A stretch of 64,000 nt of DNA from Diplolepis rosae (Eukaryota > Arthropoda > Insecta > Hymenoptera > Diplolepididae). The position numbers were made by a program, and so were the translations under genes. The stretch's first letter is position 1. Each line of letters opens with the position of its first letter. The stretch spans positions 2,294,001-2,358,000 of the forward strand of contig JAPYXD010000581.1 in NCBI GenBank assembly GCA_030998225.1, read 5' to 3'. Shown in pieces: positions 49,701 through 61,671 of the stretch. The notes beneath the pieces are model-generated. The model was not told where the DNA came from. It searched no databases and saw only the letters and a list, made by a program, of their open reading frames with translations.

Positions 49701-50299
49701 CTGTACTCTGAATGCGAGATATTTGCTGCATAACAAGTAAGATTACCAGATTGATTTATATATATGATTTTATTCATTAAACGAGACTAATTTAAACAAA
49801 ATTTTTAGGATTCCTCATTCTCCATATATTTTGGCTCTGATCGTCGTGTGCTTTTTCATTGGTTATGGACTCTACAGATATTCTAATTCTCAAAAGGACG
49901 AATTTAGAAGAAATCCACTAGCTCCAAGTTTAGCTCGTTAGTATAAATTACATCTGGAATTAAAATTTTTCAAATTAAATATTGTTTTCTTAACATTTGA
50001 TTTCCCTTCTTTCAGGATTGGAAACGATACCAACTGTGCGAGGAAAAAGACTGATAGTGTCCGGATTATGGGGGCACGTACGACATCCAAATTACTTGGG
50101 CGACATCATTCTCCACTGGTCCATGGCTGGATTGAGTTTTGTGAGGGATATTTTGCCCTATTATAATGCAATTTTTTTAACTCTATTGCTGATGTACCGC
50201 GCCAAAAGGGACAGCAATCGCTGCCAGCAACGATACGGACTCGCTTGGGAAGAATATTGTTCTCGCGTGAAGTACATGATATTAAAAAGAGTATTTTAA
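46710..50299 (+). CDS. LBR: Lamin B receptor (Tudor, SR-rich linker, sterol C14-reductase-like membrane domain)
   Basis: Eight exons: 46710-46859, 47504-47690, 47914-48182, 48254-48611, 49093-49391, 49483-49736, 49809-49936, 50016-50299. They total 1929 nt, 642 aa. Exon 1 is the Tudor domain (residues 1-50, ending LELNLKEGDIK). Exon 2 is an Arg/Ser-rich linker (TKGRPKKSPSRNSPSRRSPS), the part that binds chromatin and is phosphorylated in vertebrate LBR. From about residue 220 there are eight or more hydrophobic helices of the ERG24/TM7SF2 family, with NFWQGRETNPRVGPLDVK, GLWGHVRHPNYLGD and RYGLAWEEYC. LBR sits in the inner nuclear membrane and tethers lamin B and heterochromatin. Insects cannot make sterols, and the Drosophila protein lacks reductase activity, so a structural role is expected. 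Some reductase positions differ (FTLVRATLIGS instead of an ELRPGLIGW-type block). Confidence 0.93.
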
Positions 50300-51880
50300 G
50301 GCTTCTTAGACTTAGGGGTCCTCATGAATTTTTATACAACGGGTCACGATCTGCGCTAACAGATTCAATCAATGTATATATTATACGTATATGTCATTTT
50401 ATTTGATTTTTTATGCTTAGCGAAGGATTCAAAATTTCCAAGTTGTATTGCATGTGGCAGCATTTATTTATACATCACGTTTTTTTCCATCAAAACTTGA
50501 TTATATTTTTTAAAATCAAGATGTTTTTTTATTAATTTTATTTTGGATTTGTAGCTGTCAGGCTGCTTAAAAATTGAAGACCGTCTGTGTATATATTATA
50601 CATAGATTAAATTAAATTATATGTGTAAAAGGGGAGATGTGTATGAGAAAGGGGATAAATTATTTTTCTAAAAATAAATTCATGTTAATAATTGTGAGAC
50701 GCGTGCCCCGCATGCCTTGATTTGAGGGCCCCTGCTTTAGGCCATGGAAATGTGCATCGAGATGGTCTTTGAAATACGTTTATGAACTTCAAATTTTAAT
50801 GGACTTAACAATCCTCGTTGGTAGGTGCACTTCAAGTTGTCAGAACTGTTGCGAGGCTCTTTATGCGTCATGTATTAAGATAAATGTATTTCAGATTAGC
50901 GATGCAGGTTCTAAAAATTTCAGGAATAAATGATAAATTGATGTAGATAACTCCTGAAATATCGCACTCTTTGTGCAGTAATAAAAGGGTCTTACATCGA
51001 TCCGGCTCCTTTGATATACAAAGGAAGCGAGGGACTCGGTCTTGTAATAAACCCTGTTTTTGTGGAATGTTTATATAAATACCTGAGTATTTGAAAGAAG
51101 TGAAATTAGGAGTATCATTGTCGTCAACGAAAAAGTTATGATGGCAATAGATTTTAAGAGCAATATTAACTCATGACATTACAGATCACAAATTATAAAG
51201 TAAGAGTTTTATACTTTTTTACCATATGTTATATAAATAATGTAAATCGCTAGTATTTGATAGGCGAAGTCCTTGGTAAATAAATAAATTGTAAACCAAT
51301 CTCATTACTTTGAAGTTTATCTGTTTGATATATAAATATATATATTTATATATGTGTGTTTCGAATTTGATGTAAATTAATTAAGTTAATAAACCTTTTA
51401 TGAAAAACAAAATGTTAACCAATTTTTCATCAAACAAGGTTAAAATTCAAATCATACAATTTGAATTTAATTTGCTTCAACGGTAAATAATTTGTAACTT
51501 AATAGTTAAGTAAAGTTAAAATATAATTAGTTTATAGCAGCCGAAGCAAAAATTTGCCAATTTTTATAATGAATTGAATTTTTCATGTGTTTAGTAGCAA
51601 CTAAGGCTTAAATTAAAAGTCAAAAAATAATCCTCAGATATTCTTTTAATAGTATAAATAATTGGGTATAAGTTTCATATATCATTAGATGCATGAAAAT
51701 ATATACGCCAAATCACATTTTCCCATAAGAATGTATGTTAAATTTAAAAAACCTAAATTACTGATATTTGCTATATAAAGCAACCTTGATTCACAAAAAT
51801 TTAACTGGATCATTTTCAAACCTATATCTCACTCTGAATCAAATTTCATCAAATTTTCATTATGAATTATCCTACTGGTA
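50300..51880 (+). other. LBR 3' untranslated region and downstream AT-rich DNA
   Basis: Several AATAAA hexamers occur (for example near 51280). The first roughly 1 kb is less AT-rich and is probably transcribed LBR 3' untranslated sequence. A TATATA run lies at about 51330-51355. No other gene is seen. Confidence 0.4.
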
Positions 51881-52314
51881 TAGGGTGACCATAATTGATT
51901 TTCGAAAAGTAGGACAAAAAATTATTTAAAAAGGAGGACAAAGTTGGACAGAAAAGTTTGAAAAAGAGGACAAGATAGGGCAGAAAAGTGAATATTTTAT
52001 TAAATGTTATCAACGCTTGACATCTTATATATTTATTTTTGAACCCTGATGCATTTTAATTAATAATCTATTGAGTTGAAAGATTATTTTTGAGTTGTCG
52101 AGGCTTGTGAATTGACGAAGAAATCGTTAGATGGGATTGATTGAATGATAGAATTTTGTACAAAAAAAATATCCAAAAGTTGATTAAAAAATAAAAATGT
52201 ATCATTTGAAAAATCCGGACAAAGTCGAAAATTCTGTAGGACAACTCACACAAGCCCTAAACAGCCCTAAATGAGGACACGTCCGGGGGGGAAATCCTTA
52301 CGGATGATCACCTA
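51881..52314. mobile_element. Short non-autonomous hAT-like element
   Basis: The left end TAGGGTGACCATAA and the right end, read on the other strand as TAGGTGATCATCCG, form imperfect inverted repeats. Subterminal AGGACAAA and GGACA motifs face inward at both ends. The flanks are TACTGGTA on the left and TATTGGTA on the right, an 8-bp target duplication with one mismatch, as for hAT elements. At 434 bp it has no transposase. Confidence 0.65.
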
Positions 52315-52343
52315 TATTGGTAGAACCGTTGAGTGCAGTGTGT

Positions 52344-52368
52344 CCTTCTTTCTTTCTTTCTTTCTTTG
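52344..52368. repeat. (CTTT)n microsatellite at the retroelement 3' end
   Basis: About six CTTT units, which read AAAG on the minus strand, end the non-LTR element. Such short tandem tails are made during target-primed reverse transcription. Confidence 0.7.
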
Positions 52369-52660
52369 TCACTCCCAATTGAAAGCAGGGAGGAGAAGTG
52401 ATAGCCTAGGTCCGGAGAGTGTACAATCTCCTTGCTGAGAATAAGCGACCTATTTGGCCATGTCTATTAGAGATGGAGCCTCAGGGTTGGTTAACTTTTC
52501 ACAAGATATTTGAAAAGGAATGTCTATAGGCGTTTCTTAATTTTAACGCCAGGCGGGCCAAGTAGGTGGATCTGTGTTTAAAAGAGAATGCAAAATGCAA
52601 ATACAATATAAAACGAAGGATACAAGTATGAATATGACTGAATACGAAACTAATAATTGT

Positions 52661-53230
52661 TTATATGAGTAACTTGTTCTCCTTAAAAAATCTTAAGATA
52701 TAGGAGACGGGTTTACTTGCAGGATTATATAAAAAAGGTTCTATAGAGTACGGCGGGAAACATTTGATTTTTATTAAGGAGGCCTCTAAGACTTTACGAG
52801 AGTCGGAGTAATTAGGGCAAGCCCACAAGACATGATTAATGTCCTCACCGGGGAATCCACAATGGGGACACTCATCAGATTCAATAAAATTTTTTCTTGC
52901 CCAACTGGCCGCTAGACTATAATGGTTAGCTCGTAATCTAAAAATAGTAACAATGAAACTCCTGTCCAGGTTTAATTTAGAAAACCATAGTTTATTTGAT
53001 TTATCTGGATTAAAAAAATTTTTAAAATAATAGCGACCCACACTCCTGGTCTCAGATACCTCAAGCCATTTACCTACAGTTGAGTTATGTTGAAGCAGAT
53101 GCGTGGAGGACCAAACATCTGTGTGTGCGAGAGAAAATTCCATGATTTGGCCATCAATAGTTGCATTTTTAGCCAGAGAGTCTACAACTTCATTACCATC
53201 TATTCCTATATGACCAGGATTCCCATTTCA
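52661..53230 (-). pseudogene. ORF2 C-terminal part with CCHC-type zinc motif (retroelement copy 1)
   Basis: The longest open stretch (53143-52661) covers the tail after RNase H, with CPHCGFPGEDINHVLWACPNY-like spacing (Cys-x2-Cys, then His and Cys). This motif ends ORF2 in many insect LINEs. It is out of frame with the RNase H part because of a lesion at about 53.2 kb, where copy 2 still reads IPGHIGVDGNEIVDSLAK. Confidence 0.8.
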
Positions 53231-54995
53231 ACGAAATATTGAGTTTGTTCTGGTTTGCTAAGTATAAAAGATTACGGATTTTGAAAATTAAATGAGAAGT
53301 GAGAGAGGAGGGGTTAGATCTAAAGGTCGCCTCCAAAACACTTCTAGAGTCGGAGCATATTAATGAGTTTGAAATGTTATGATCTAGAATGTACTGTATT
53401 GCCTCTCCTATAGCTATAGCCTCCGCAGAATAAATAGAGGCGTGTTCCGATAATTTAAATTGAATTTCAAGACTTAAATGTGGGGAGTATAATGCGGCTC
53501 CTGCTCGAGAATCTGGCTGTTTAGATCTATCAGTAAACAAGAGAATATGATTAGGAAATTCGTTAGTGATAAAATTGTTAAAAGTAAAGTTAGGGGATCT
53601 ACTATTTTGAAAAATGAGACCAGAGGATAGATCAATTGTGGGTTGGAAAAATTTCACTTCATAGGGACAGAGATAATATATAGGAATAGTAGAGCTAAGA
53701 ACTTTTTCCCGAAATCCCTTTAGCTTAAAAAAGGACTTAAGCAAAAGGAACCCTTTATCTAAATTATATTGTGTTTGATTGTATTTAGTAGTGTAATACA
53801 GTTGTTCTAAAGTATTGAAGACTGGGTGATTTAAAACACAGAAACATTTGATCAGGAATTTATCGGAAAGTAATTGGAATCTGTCTATGAGTGGCAACTC
53901 CCCCAATTCCGCCTGCATAACCACTATGGGAGTAGAGATTCTAAAACCCAAGATGGTTAGCAAGAATTTATTGTGTAGTTTTGTAAGTTTAGTAAAAAGT
54001 TTGTCTTCTTTGAAAATAGATAATGCATGACAGCCATACTCCAGAAAGCTTCTTGCCAATGAGCGAAACAGTAACGACAAGATACGAGGGTGAGACCCCC
54101 ACCAAGTACCACATAAGTATTTAATTATATTGAGGACTTGTTGGCCTCGAGAAATTAAGTTCGAAAAGTGTGAGTTCCAAGATAAAGTACAATGAAAGTA
54201 GAGACCTAGGAATTTTGTGTCTTCTGATGGATAAATAAATTGATCATCTATAGTGATCACAAGATCATCCGGCAGCTCATTGAATGCAACCGGGAAAACA
54301 ACTAGTTTAGACTTCGAAGGAGAAATTGAAAGACCTATCTGCCTGAAGAAATCATTTAGATTCGCCAGGTTTCTCTGAAGAGTGGAAATACATTCCTGAA
54401 TTTTGTCACCTGAAAAATAAATGACAATGTCATCAGCAAATTCTAAAATTTTACAGCCAGGGGAAAGCACCGAATGTGCATTACGTGTGTAAATTGTATA
54501 AAGAACAGGGCTAAGGATGCATCCCTGCGGAAGACCCTTTCTCAGACAGAAAGGACCTTTATTGTGTCCATTAATTCTAAAGGAAATATATCGTTCGCTT
54601 GTGAGATTATGAATAAATTTACAGATTTTTGGAGGTAAGCCGAGGTGGAGAAGGTCCTGAGCCAGGATTGAAGGAATGACATTGTCATAGGCAGCGCTTA
54701 CATCCAGGAAAAGAGCTGCTGTAATACGGTTAGTTGCCAGAGATAGATGTAAATCAGAAGAAAGAATACCCAAATTATCGGCACAAGACCCGTTTTTCCT
54801 AAAGCCATATTGGAAAGGGGAAAGAATGTTATTATTCTCTATCCAATGGTTCAATCTGTACAAGATGAGTTTTTCTAAAATCTTTAAAAAACAAGAAGCT
54901 AGGGCTATAGGTCTAAATTTCCTGCGGGTGGTTTTAGGTAGGAGAAATATAAGAAAATCAGGAATCAGGAAAGAGATGTCCCTCAAAGATAGCAT
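53193..54995 (-). pseudogene. ORF2 reverse transcriptase and RNase H segment (copy 1)
   Basis: A 600-codon open segment. The reverse transcriptase fingers and palm are recognisable: RPIALASCFLKILEKLI, QYGFRKNGSC, LFLDVSAAYDNV, GLPQGCILSPVLY and the catalytic FADD box. RNase H follows, with LFTDRSKQPDSRAGAAL (copy 2 keeps the usual TDGSK), IYSAEAIAIGEAI and LICSDSRSVLEA. It ends at a frameshift that removes the last RNase H block. A thumb region of about 150 residues lies between the domains. Confidence 0.9.
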
Positions 54996-55789
54996 TCAGT
55001 ATAAGCAGTAAGCGACTCAAAGATGATTCCGGGAGGTGAAGAATCACCTCAAAGTTCACCCTGTCCATGCCTGGTGAAGATTTAGATTTGACATTACGTA
55101 AAGTGTATTTTAGTTCATCCAAAGTGAAGGGGGGATAAAAAAGGTCATGAGCATGGTCAGAATTAGAGACGACAGGAGGTAAACGTACAGGGGAGTTGAG
55201 GAGATCATCAACATTCGTTTCTGTAAGAGAAGGAATATCCAAACCAGAAAAGTCATTAGACATTTCCAAGAAGCTGTGAATGTAAGCATCCATGTCCTCC
55301 AAGACTTCCTGATTAAGAGGGCACGTTGTGATCGAAGGTGGATTAAGTAATCTATGTCTGAACCCCTGGATCTTGTTCCAAACGTTAGTTAACGGAGAAT
55401 TAAAGGAAAGAGATTCGCAAAAGGCTTTGAAATTTGAATGCTTAATGATTTTGATCCTTTTAGTGGTTTGTGCACTAAATTTTTGGTAATCAATAAAACT
55501 TTCATAATCAGATTTAGCCAGGTAATGTTTCAGCTTAGCCAGTCTAATCCTAACCAACCTGTCGCACTCCTGGTTCCACCAGGGGGGGGGGGGAAGAGGG
55601 GTAAAATTTTTTCCTAGATGGTTTCCTGTCTAATCTGGGGTCAGCCTTATGAAGGGCATCATCAATGTCCTTAACAAATTTCTGATAGGCATCCAAGATG
55701 CTTAAGGAATTAGATAAGAGGGGAAGCTCGTTCTCCTCATGAACAGCCAACAGTTCACTCCTGAAGACCCTCCAATCTACCCTGTTCAA
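54958..55789 (-). pseudogene. ORF2 segment between endonuclease and reverse transcriptase (copy 1)
   Basis: Two overlapping open pieces (55789-55550 and 55557-54958). They are split by a frameshift at a run of about 12 Gs near 55578-55589, a typical slippage site. The second piece ends in the start of the reverse transcriptase (KSKSSPGMDRVNFEVI), where another frameshift passes to the main segment. Confidence 0.8.
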
Positions 55790-56544
55790 ATTATATTTAT
55801 GAGAGAAAAAATTAATAGAAAATAAAATGGGATTCCAATATTAATTGAAATAGGAGAGTGATCACTAGTCATTCGATCAACTAAAGTTGACGAAGATGAG
55901 AGTGGTTTTAAGTTAAAAGAAACCAATGTAAGGTCGATTGCTGTATTTGATTGACCTGGACGAGGAGTTAAAGTGGGTTTGCCATTATTTAATATATTAA
56001 GGTTAGAATTTGAAATGGCAACTGAAAGGGCGATCCCTGAAGGGCAAGCATGATCACAACCCCAAGACTGATGATGAGAGTTGAGGTCACCCCCAATGAG
56101 AATGTAGGAAAAGGTTGACAGAGAGTTAAAGAAGAAAGACCAATCAATGTCATGGGCAGGGGTACGAGGATTTCTATAAACATTAATGACCAATATTTGA
56201 CCAAGTTCTGTCGGAATAGTTATTGCTAGCAATTCAAGTTTATCGTTAAAGTTTGTGTTTAGGTCCACTTGTTTGAAGGGGATGTCGTTCCTCAATGCAA
56301 TCAGTAGTCCTCCTCCCTGTCGAGATAGTCGGTCCTTCCTAATAATGTTGAAATTACAAAGATGAAATTTTGAATGAGGTTTCAACCAAGTTTCATTTAA
56401 CAGAATAATGTCAAAGCCATTGGAAATTTTTTCTAGAGGGCCCCTTTTATTGTTGACACTGCGACAATTCCACTCTAGAATATTTAAATATTTTCCTCTT
56501 GCCATAATAAGGGTTTTAAAGGTATATATGGATAAGAAGGACAA
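55786..56544 (-). pseudogene. ORF2 APE-type endonuclease (copy 1)
   Basis: 252 codons with the apurinic endonuclease blocks in order: ILEWNCRSVNNKRG, LLNETWL, GGGLLIALRN, VINVYRNP, GGDLNSHHQSWG, TAIDLTLVS, MTSDHSPI. The catalytic residues of those blocks are present. The domain nicks the target site in LINE retrotransposition. It runs out of frame at 55786, where the next piece overlaps it by 4 nt. Confidence 0.88.
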
Positions 56545-56625
56545 GATTCAAAGAATAGGGGGCAAAACAGCAGGTCAAATGGGTAATGTGACAGGATTCT
56601 GTCAAAATGGAAATGAAGTTCAAAT

Positions 56626-58299
56626 TCAAATTGTGGGATTATATTGGCCGACCATAGATAGCAATGGGGTAAGTTGATTTAAGAGATGCATCATTAATAA
56701 CATTATTTGTGAAAAGGATTGAGCCAACTGAGGGGTGAGAGACTTATGGTTATCATGCAACGAAGAGGAAGGGGGTTCAGTATCTCTAAAGAATGAAGGA
56801 CGGGTGTGATTCTGATTCGAGTTAGTTAAGAGATGAGGATTACGGTGCAAGATTCCCGAATTGGGCTGAGAAACAGTGTTGAGGGACAAATTTTGTAGTT
56901 CAAGATTTGGTGGTTGTAAAGGGAGTCCGCCAGAAGTAAAACCAAGCCGTTGACGGGTTTTTTGTATTGTAGCACGTGAATTGTGATTTTGTTTATGAGG
57001 GGATTTCATGGGGGATTTGGGATTGGAAGAAGCCATACCGGCATATGATGGCACATCTGAAAGGCAAGGATTTCCCAATGGGGAGTCAAAATCGACCTCC
57101 CCCAGACCAGGAAAGTTAGAATAATCAAATCTGGGAGAAGGCTGAGCTGTTATACAGGATAGTTTTTTTATTATACAGATAGTTAGGTTCAAATGGGGTA
57201 TTGTTGGTCCCAGACTGCCTTCTTTCTTGATGGGATAACTGAGAAGCCTCTTTAATAGGAATGTTCCTAAGGCCGCCATTTTTCTAATAGTGGATTGCTC
57301 TTTAAAGACCGGGCAGTTTTTATCTGAAACAAGATGAGAGCCTTTACAATTCAAACAAGTATATGGTCCATTAATTTGTGGACAAACCTGATCCTTCTCA
57401 TGGGGAGGCGATCCACAGAAGCGGCAGCGAGGGTTTTTGCATTGGTTTGCCACATGACCAAACCTAGAACAAGAATAACATAGTTTAGGTTGTGTAATGT
57501 ATGGGTCTACCTTGATTCTCATATGAAAAAGATCGATGAAATCTGCAATCTCCTGTCCTTCAAATTTTATTTGAACTGTAGTGGAAGGGACTTTCTCTCC
57601 TTTTTCATTTTTGTGAACAAAACGTCGTGCTCCCATGATAGGGCATTTGAGACTTGTAGCTGAGAATCTGATAATATCTTCCGTGGATATGTCAAGTGGA
57701 ATATTGCGGATAATCCCCTCACGAGAAACCCGAAAATTAGGAATAAAAGCTTCTAGGTTGAACTTAGAGAGAACATCTTTAGAGGTAACAATTTTATCAG
57801 CTGACTTACCATCAAAACATTCCACTGTGACTCTTGCTCTATCTTATTTTTCAATTTTTTTTATGAGACCAGGGAAGGTGGAATGGAGAATTATCCCCAT
57901 CGATAAAGCATGTTTACATGAACCGCCGTTGGTAGCCTGGACAGAAATGACATATGGTCCTTTATTATGAACCGAGTACCGATTATTTAGTAGGTTATCG
58001 TGAGCAGCATCGATAAAGGCCTCTCTAATATTAGGGAGTTTATTAGGTTTCGAACTGGAAGGGTCAGAAATATTTGAAGCACCTCTCTTTCTATTTGTGG
58101 ATTCCAGGTTAGGATTGGGTACGAGGTTAGGATTACGAGGGTGAGGGACGGAATCTAGGGAGGTTTGAGAAAGGAAACCCGTCTCTTCACTAAAATTTGA
58201 TAGAGTTTCTTTTATGATCTCTGCATCCAAAGGAGAAGAAGGAGACGAGTCCATAACTTCTTCGTCGCAGCGAATTTCTTGTTGCGCCATAATGGGCAA
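56626..58299 (-). pseudogene. ORF1 gag-like protein with three CCHC zinc knuckles (copy 1)
   Basis: Two frames: 58299-57844 (Ser/Pro/Asn-rich N-terminus, then VISVQATNGGSCKHALSMG) and 57825-56626, split by a small lesion at about 57.84 kb. The second part has a folded region (IRNIPLDISTEDIIRFS) and three knuckles: CYSCSRFGHVANQC, CRFCGSPPHEKDQVC, CLNCKGSHLVSDKNC. A Pro/Ser/Asn-rich tail follows. ORF1 proteins of this group bind the element RNA. Confidence 0.85.
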
Positions 58300-58480
58300 C
58301 TATGGCCTAGAAGGCCTTAATTATCACCTACTTGGTCTTATTAGAAACCAGTAAACTTTCACTTCAATTAAAAACAAAACAAAAGACAAAAGGTAAAAAC
58401 TCTTTTAAAGTGAAACACTCCTGAGCTAACTATTATTCAAGAAAAAAGTTCGCTTGCCAACCGTTCACCTCGGTGGATCG

Positions 58481-58938
58481 TCAAAGAATCCCACTATACT
58501 TTGATCCTGTTTTGAGCTTACGCCTGATGGCACCGAAGTATAATTTCTTAAACTTCACCCCGCTGACCACCGCACCATACCGAAGATGTAGGATGTTCTA
58601 CTTCAAACTCACTGCGCTCACCGTGCTCACTGCTACCATACTAGCGGCTATAATATTACCAGTAATCTCAAACTCGACGGACCTGAATTCTCTAGAAAGG
58701 TCCCTGGGATGCCTGGTAAGGAAATTCACAGCTTGTTACCGGAAGTGCCCATAACAGCTTCACCCCCATGGTCTCCATGCTAAGAGACAAGAGTATGTAG
58801 AGTTCTAAAGAGTTTATGTAACCGAGAATATGTCTGGGAGCACGAGAATATGACTGAGAATTTCTCTGATGAATGTGGTCTTCGAGAGTTTAAAAATATT
58901 TTTCCGTAACGGTTCAAGCTTTCAATTGTTTTTGATAA
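58481..58938. other. Retroelement 5' leader edge and spacer
   Basis: Probably holds the 5' end of copy 1. The + strand ORF at 58473-58754 is antisense to the leader and has one hydrophobic stretch but no family features. I do not call it a gene. Confidence 0.35.
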
Positions 58939-59265
58939 ATGCTTTGTTCTGGAAGTTCGTGTAACGTGTGCAATAAAAATGGGGAAAAAAAGAATATAGT
59001 TTGGAATTATTTTATAAAAATTATTGATAAACAAAATAAAGCTTCTTTCAAGTGCAAATACTGTGATCAGATGTACAGAAAGCATGCCACTCGACAAATA
59101 GAGCACTTAAAAAAGTGCATAAACTGTCCCGAAACTGTCAAACAATTATTTAAATTAAAGCGTAATTTGTGTGAAGAAAACTTGAATCACTTGTTCTTTA
59201 CGTTTGAATTTAATATAATGGCTATAAAAAAATTTTTTTTGATATTGGATTCCGATAAAACTTGA
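58939..59265 (+). CDS. BED-type zinc finger ORF, probably hAT transposase remnant
   Basis: ATG 58939 opens 108 codons with a BED-finger pattern: IVWNYFIKI, then FKCKYCDQMYRK, then HLKKCINC (Cys-x2-Cys, then His-x3-Cys). BED fingers bind DNA and commonly start hAT transposases, and also occur in some chromatin proteins. The ORF ends soon after the finger in low-complexity sequence, and no transposase core follows before 59.48 kb. It is most likely a fragment caught between the two retroelement copies; an exon of a host gene is less likely. Confidence 0.55.
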   Translation: MLCSGSSCNVCNKNGEKKNIVWNYFIKIIDKQNKASFKCKYCDQMYRKHATRQIEHLKKCINCPETVKQLFKLKRNLCEENLNHLFFTFEFNIMAIKKFFLILDSDKT

Positions 59266-59965
59266 CATTTTTCGTAATTTATTTTTATGAAATCTTCACT
59301 ATTGCAATTCATAGTGTTTAGAAATGAATTTACAATATTATAAGGTTTAATTATACAGAAAATTTTGGTGAAGGTATGGTAAAATTCTCTTAAATTCTCT
59401 GTAAATTCTCAAGCTGTCTTAAAATGACGGTCACAGTCACGACAACGTGACCGGATTTTAAATGTCCGAGAAATTTAGAACTCTAAGAGTATGCGACCTA
59501 TTTGGCCATGTCTATTAGAGATGGAGCTTCAGGGTTGGCTAGCTTTCACAAGATATGTGAAAAGAATGTCTATAAGCGTTTCCTAATTTTAACGCCAGGC
59601 GGGCCAAGTAGGTGAATGTTTATTTGAAATATGATGCAAAACACAAAAATAGTATAAAACGAAAAGGTTCAAATATGAGTATAATTGAACATAAAACTAA
59701 TAAATGATTATATCAGTAAATTGTTTTCTTTTAAAAATTTTAAGATGAAGGAGACAGGTTTGCTTACAGGATTATATAAAAAAGGTTATATAGAGTAAGG
59801 TGTAAAACATTTGATTTTAATTAGGGAGGCCTCTAAAATTTTGAGAGAATCAGAATAATTAGGTCAAGACCACAAGACGTGGTTGATATCCTCACCAGAA
59901 AATCCGCAATGGGGACACTCATTAGAATCAATGAGATTTTTTCTAGACAAACTAGCCGCTAGGCT

Positions 59966-60898
59966 CTAATGATTAGCTCGTAATCTAGAAATAGTGACAA
60001 TAAAACTTCTGCACAGGTCTACTTTAGAAAACCATGGTTTATTTATTTTATCTGAATTAAAAATTTTTTCAAAGTAATAGCGACCCACATTCCTGGTCTC
60101 AGACACCTTAAGCCACTTACTTATAGTTGAATTATTTTGAAGCAGATGGATGGAGGCCCAAACATCCGTGTGTGCAAGAGGAAATTCTACGATTTGACCA
60201 TCAGTAGTTGCATTTTTAGCCAGAGAGTCCACAATTTCGTTACCATCCACTCCTATATGGCCTGGAATCCAAATCAACGAAATATTGTGTTTGTTCTGGT
60301 TCGCTAAGTATAAAAGATTACGAATTTTGAAAATTAAATGAGAAGTGAGAGAAGAGGGGTTAGACCTAATGGTGGCCTCCAAAACATTTCTAGAGTCGGA
60401 ACATATTAATGAGTTTGAAATGTTATGATCCAAAATGTACGGTATTGCCTCTCCTAAAACTATAGTCTCCGCAGAATAAATAGAAGCATGCTCCGATAAT
60501 TTAAACTGAATTTCAAGACCCAAATGTGGGGAGTATAATGCGGCTCCTGCTCGAGAATCCGGTTGTTTAGATCCATCAGTAAAAAAGAGAATATAGTTAG
60601 GAAATTCGTTAGTGATAAAATTGTTGAAAGTAAAATTAGGGGATCTACTATTTTGAAAAATGAGACCAGAGGATAGATCAATTGTGGGTTGGAAGAATTT
60701 CGCTTCATAAGGACAGAGATAGTATATAGGAATAGTAGAGCTAAGAACCGTATCCCGAAATCCTTTTAGTTTGAAAAAGGACTTGAGTAAAAAGAACCCT
60801 TTATCTAAATTATATTGTGTTTGATTGTATTTAGTAGTGCAATGCAGTTGTTCTAAAGTATTGAAGATTGGGTGATTTGAAACGCAGAAATCATTCAT
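59966..60898 (-). pseudogene. RNase H and C-terminal part of ORF2 (copy 2)
   Basis: 310 codons covering the end of the thumb, then RNase H with LFFTDGSKQPDSRAGAAL, IYSAETIVLGEAI, LICSDSRNVLEA and IWIPGHIGVDGNEIVDSL. It stops just before the zinc motif, which continues at about 59.9 kb in another frame. It lacks a native start, since the upstream reverse transcriptase is gone. Confidence 0.85.
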
Positions 60899-60905
60899 TT
60901 AAAAG

Positions 60906-61671
60906 AAAGCTTGAGGATCCTAGGCTGCGGCTACACACGAGTGGTTGGGAGATTTTCCTCCATACATCTTAAGAGTAGGGCATGAATGATTAGAATTAAA
61001 GACATTTATATAGGATCAAACCCTATAATCTTGTTACTGCTTAACGAATATCCAGGCGACGACGATCTGCAGATACAAGTCTAGGTTTTTATTTGAACGT
61101 TATAATAAATTTATATTTCATAATTAATCCTTTTATATGTTTTTAGCACAATCCAGAATAAGAATCTTATATCACTTTTAGGCTAAGGTAGATCTAATTA
61201 GATAGGGCAATCCCTCCATTTTTCTAGATTTTGTAAGAAAGAAATATCACCAAAGATTTGTGAGGAAGGATTGCAAATGAATCAGTAGTTGAAAATTAAA
61301 TTGCATATTAGACTCTATTCAGTGCCTTATTTCTCCTCCCGTGGCAACCTAAGAATTATTATAAAAATAATAAAATAATTGATTGATAATATAAGCATCA
61401 TTTTGCAAGTTGAAACATCTCAATTGGATACGTGTAAGCGTAGCAAAATCCAATTAAGTAAGCAAAAATATAATTTTTCTCCAGTAACCGACGGCGATTA
61501 AATAGATGTGGCAACGTCGCAGAATAAGTGAAAGCGCGCGCCATTCACGTATCGTAAGAAGTCATCTGCTATACACACATCTATAGTCGCTTTCTTATGC
61601 GACGTTGACAAATTTAAATACTATGTGAAGCAAATGAGAAAAAGTACTCATTTGATTAGCTACTTACCGAC
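60906..61671. other. Unrelated 0.77 kb block replacing the reverse transcriptase core of copy 2
   Basis: This sequence has no counterpart in copy 1. It lies between retroelement positions that are about 1.5 kb apart there. It is AT-rich with a less AT-rich patch at 61.49-61.61 kb and has no ORF. It could be a later insertion into an already deleted copy, or host DNA separating two independently truncated copies. Confidence 0.5.

Larger units (their letters stand above)
52344..58480 (-). mobile_element. Full-length but inactivated APE/RNase H non-LTR retrotransposon, copy 1
   Basis: On the minus strand, from 5' to 3': a leader, a gag-like ORF1, an ORF2 with endonuclease, reverse transcriptase and RNase H, a 3' untranslated region sharing the block GCCCGCCTGGCGTTAAAAT with copy 2, and an (AAAG)n tail. 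The order and RNase H suit the I/LOA/R1/Jockey group of insect LINE elements. Frame breaks at about 57.84, 55.80, 55.58 (inside a 12-G run), 54.99 and 53.2 kb make it dead. The 5' end is approximate. There is no sign of LTRs. Confidence 0.9.

Noticed and set aside
53848..58754. Plus-strand ORFs across the retroelement (53848, 54826, 56408, 57635, 58473)
   Set aside because: They are antisense shadows of ORF1/ORF2 or of the element leader.
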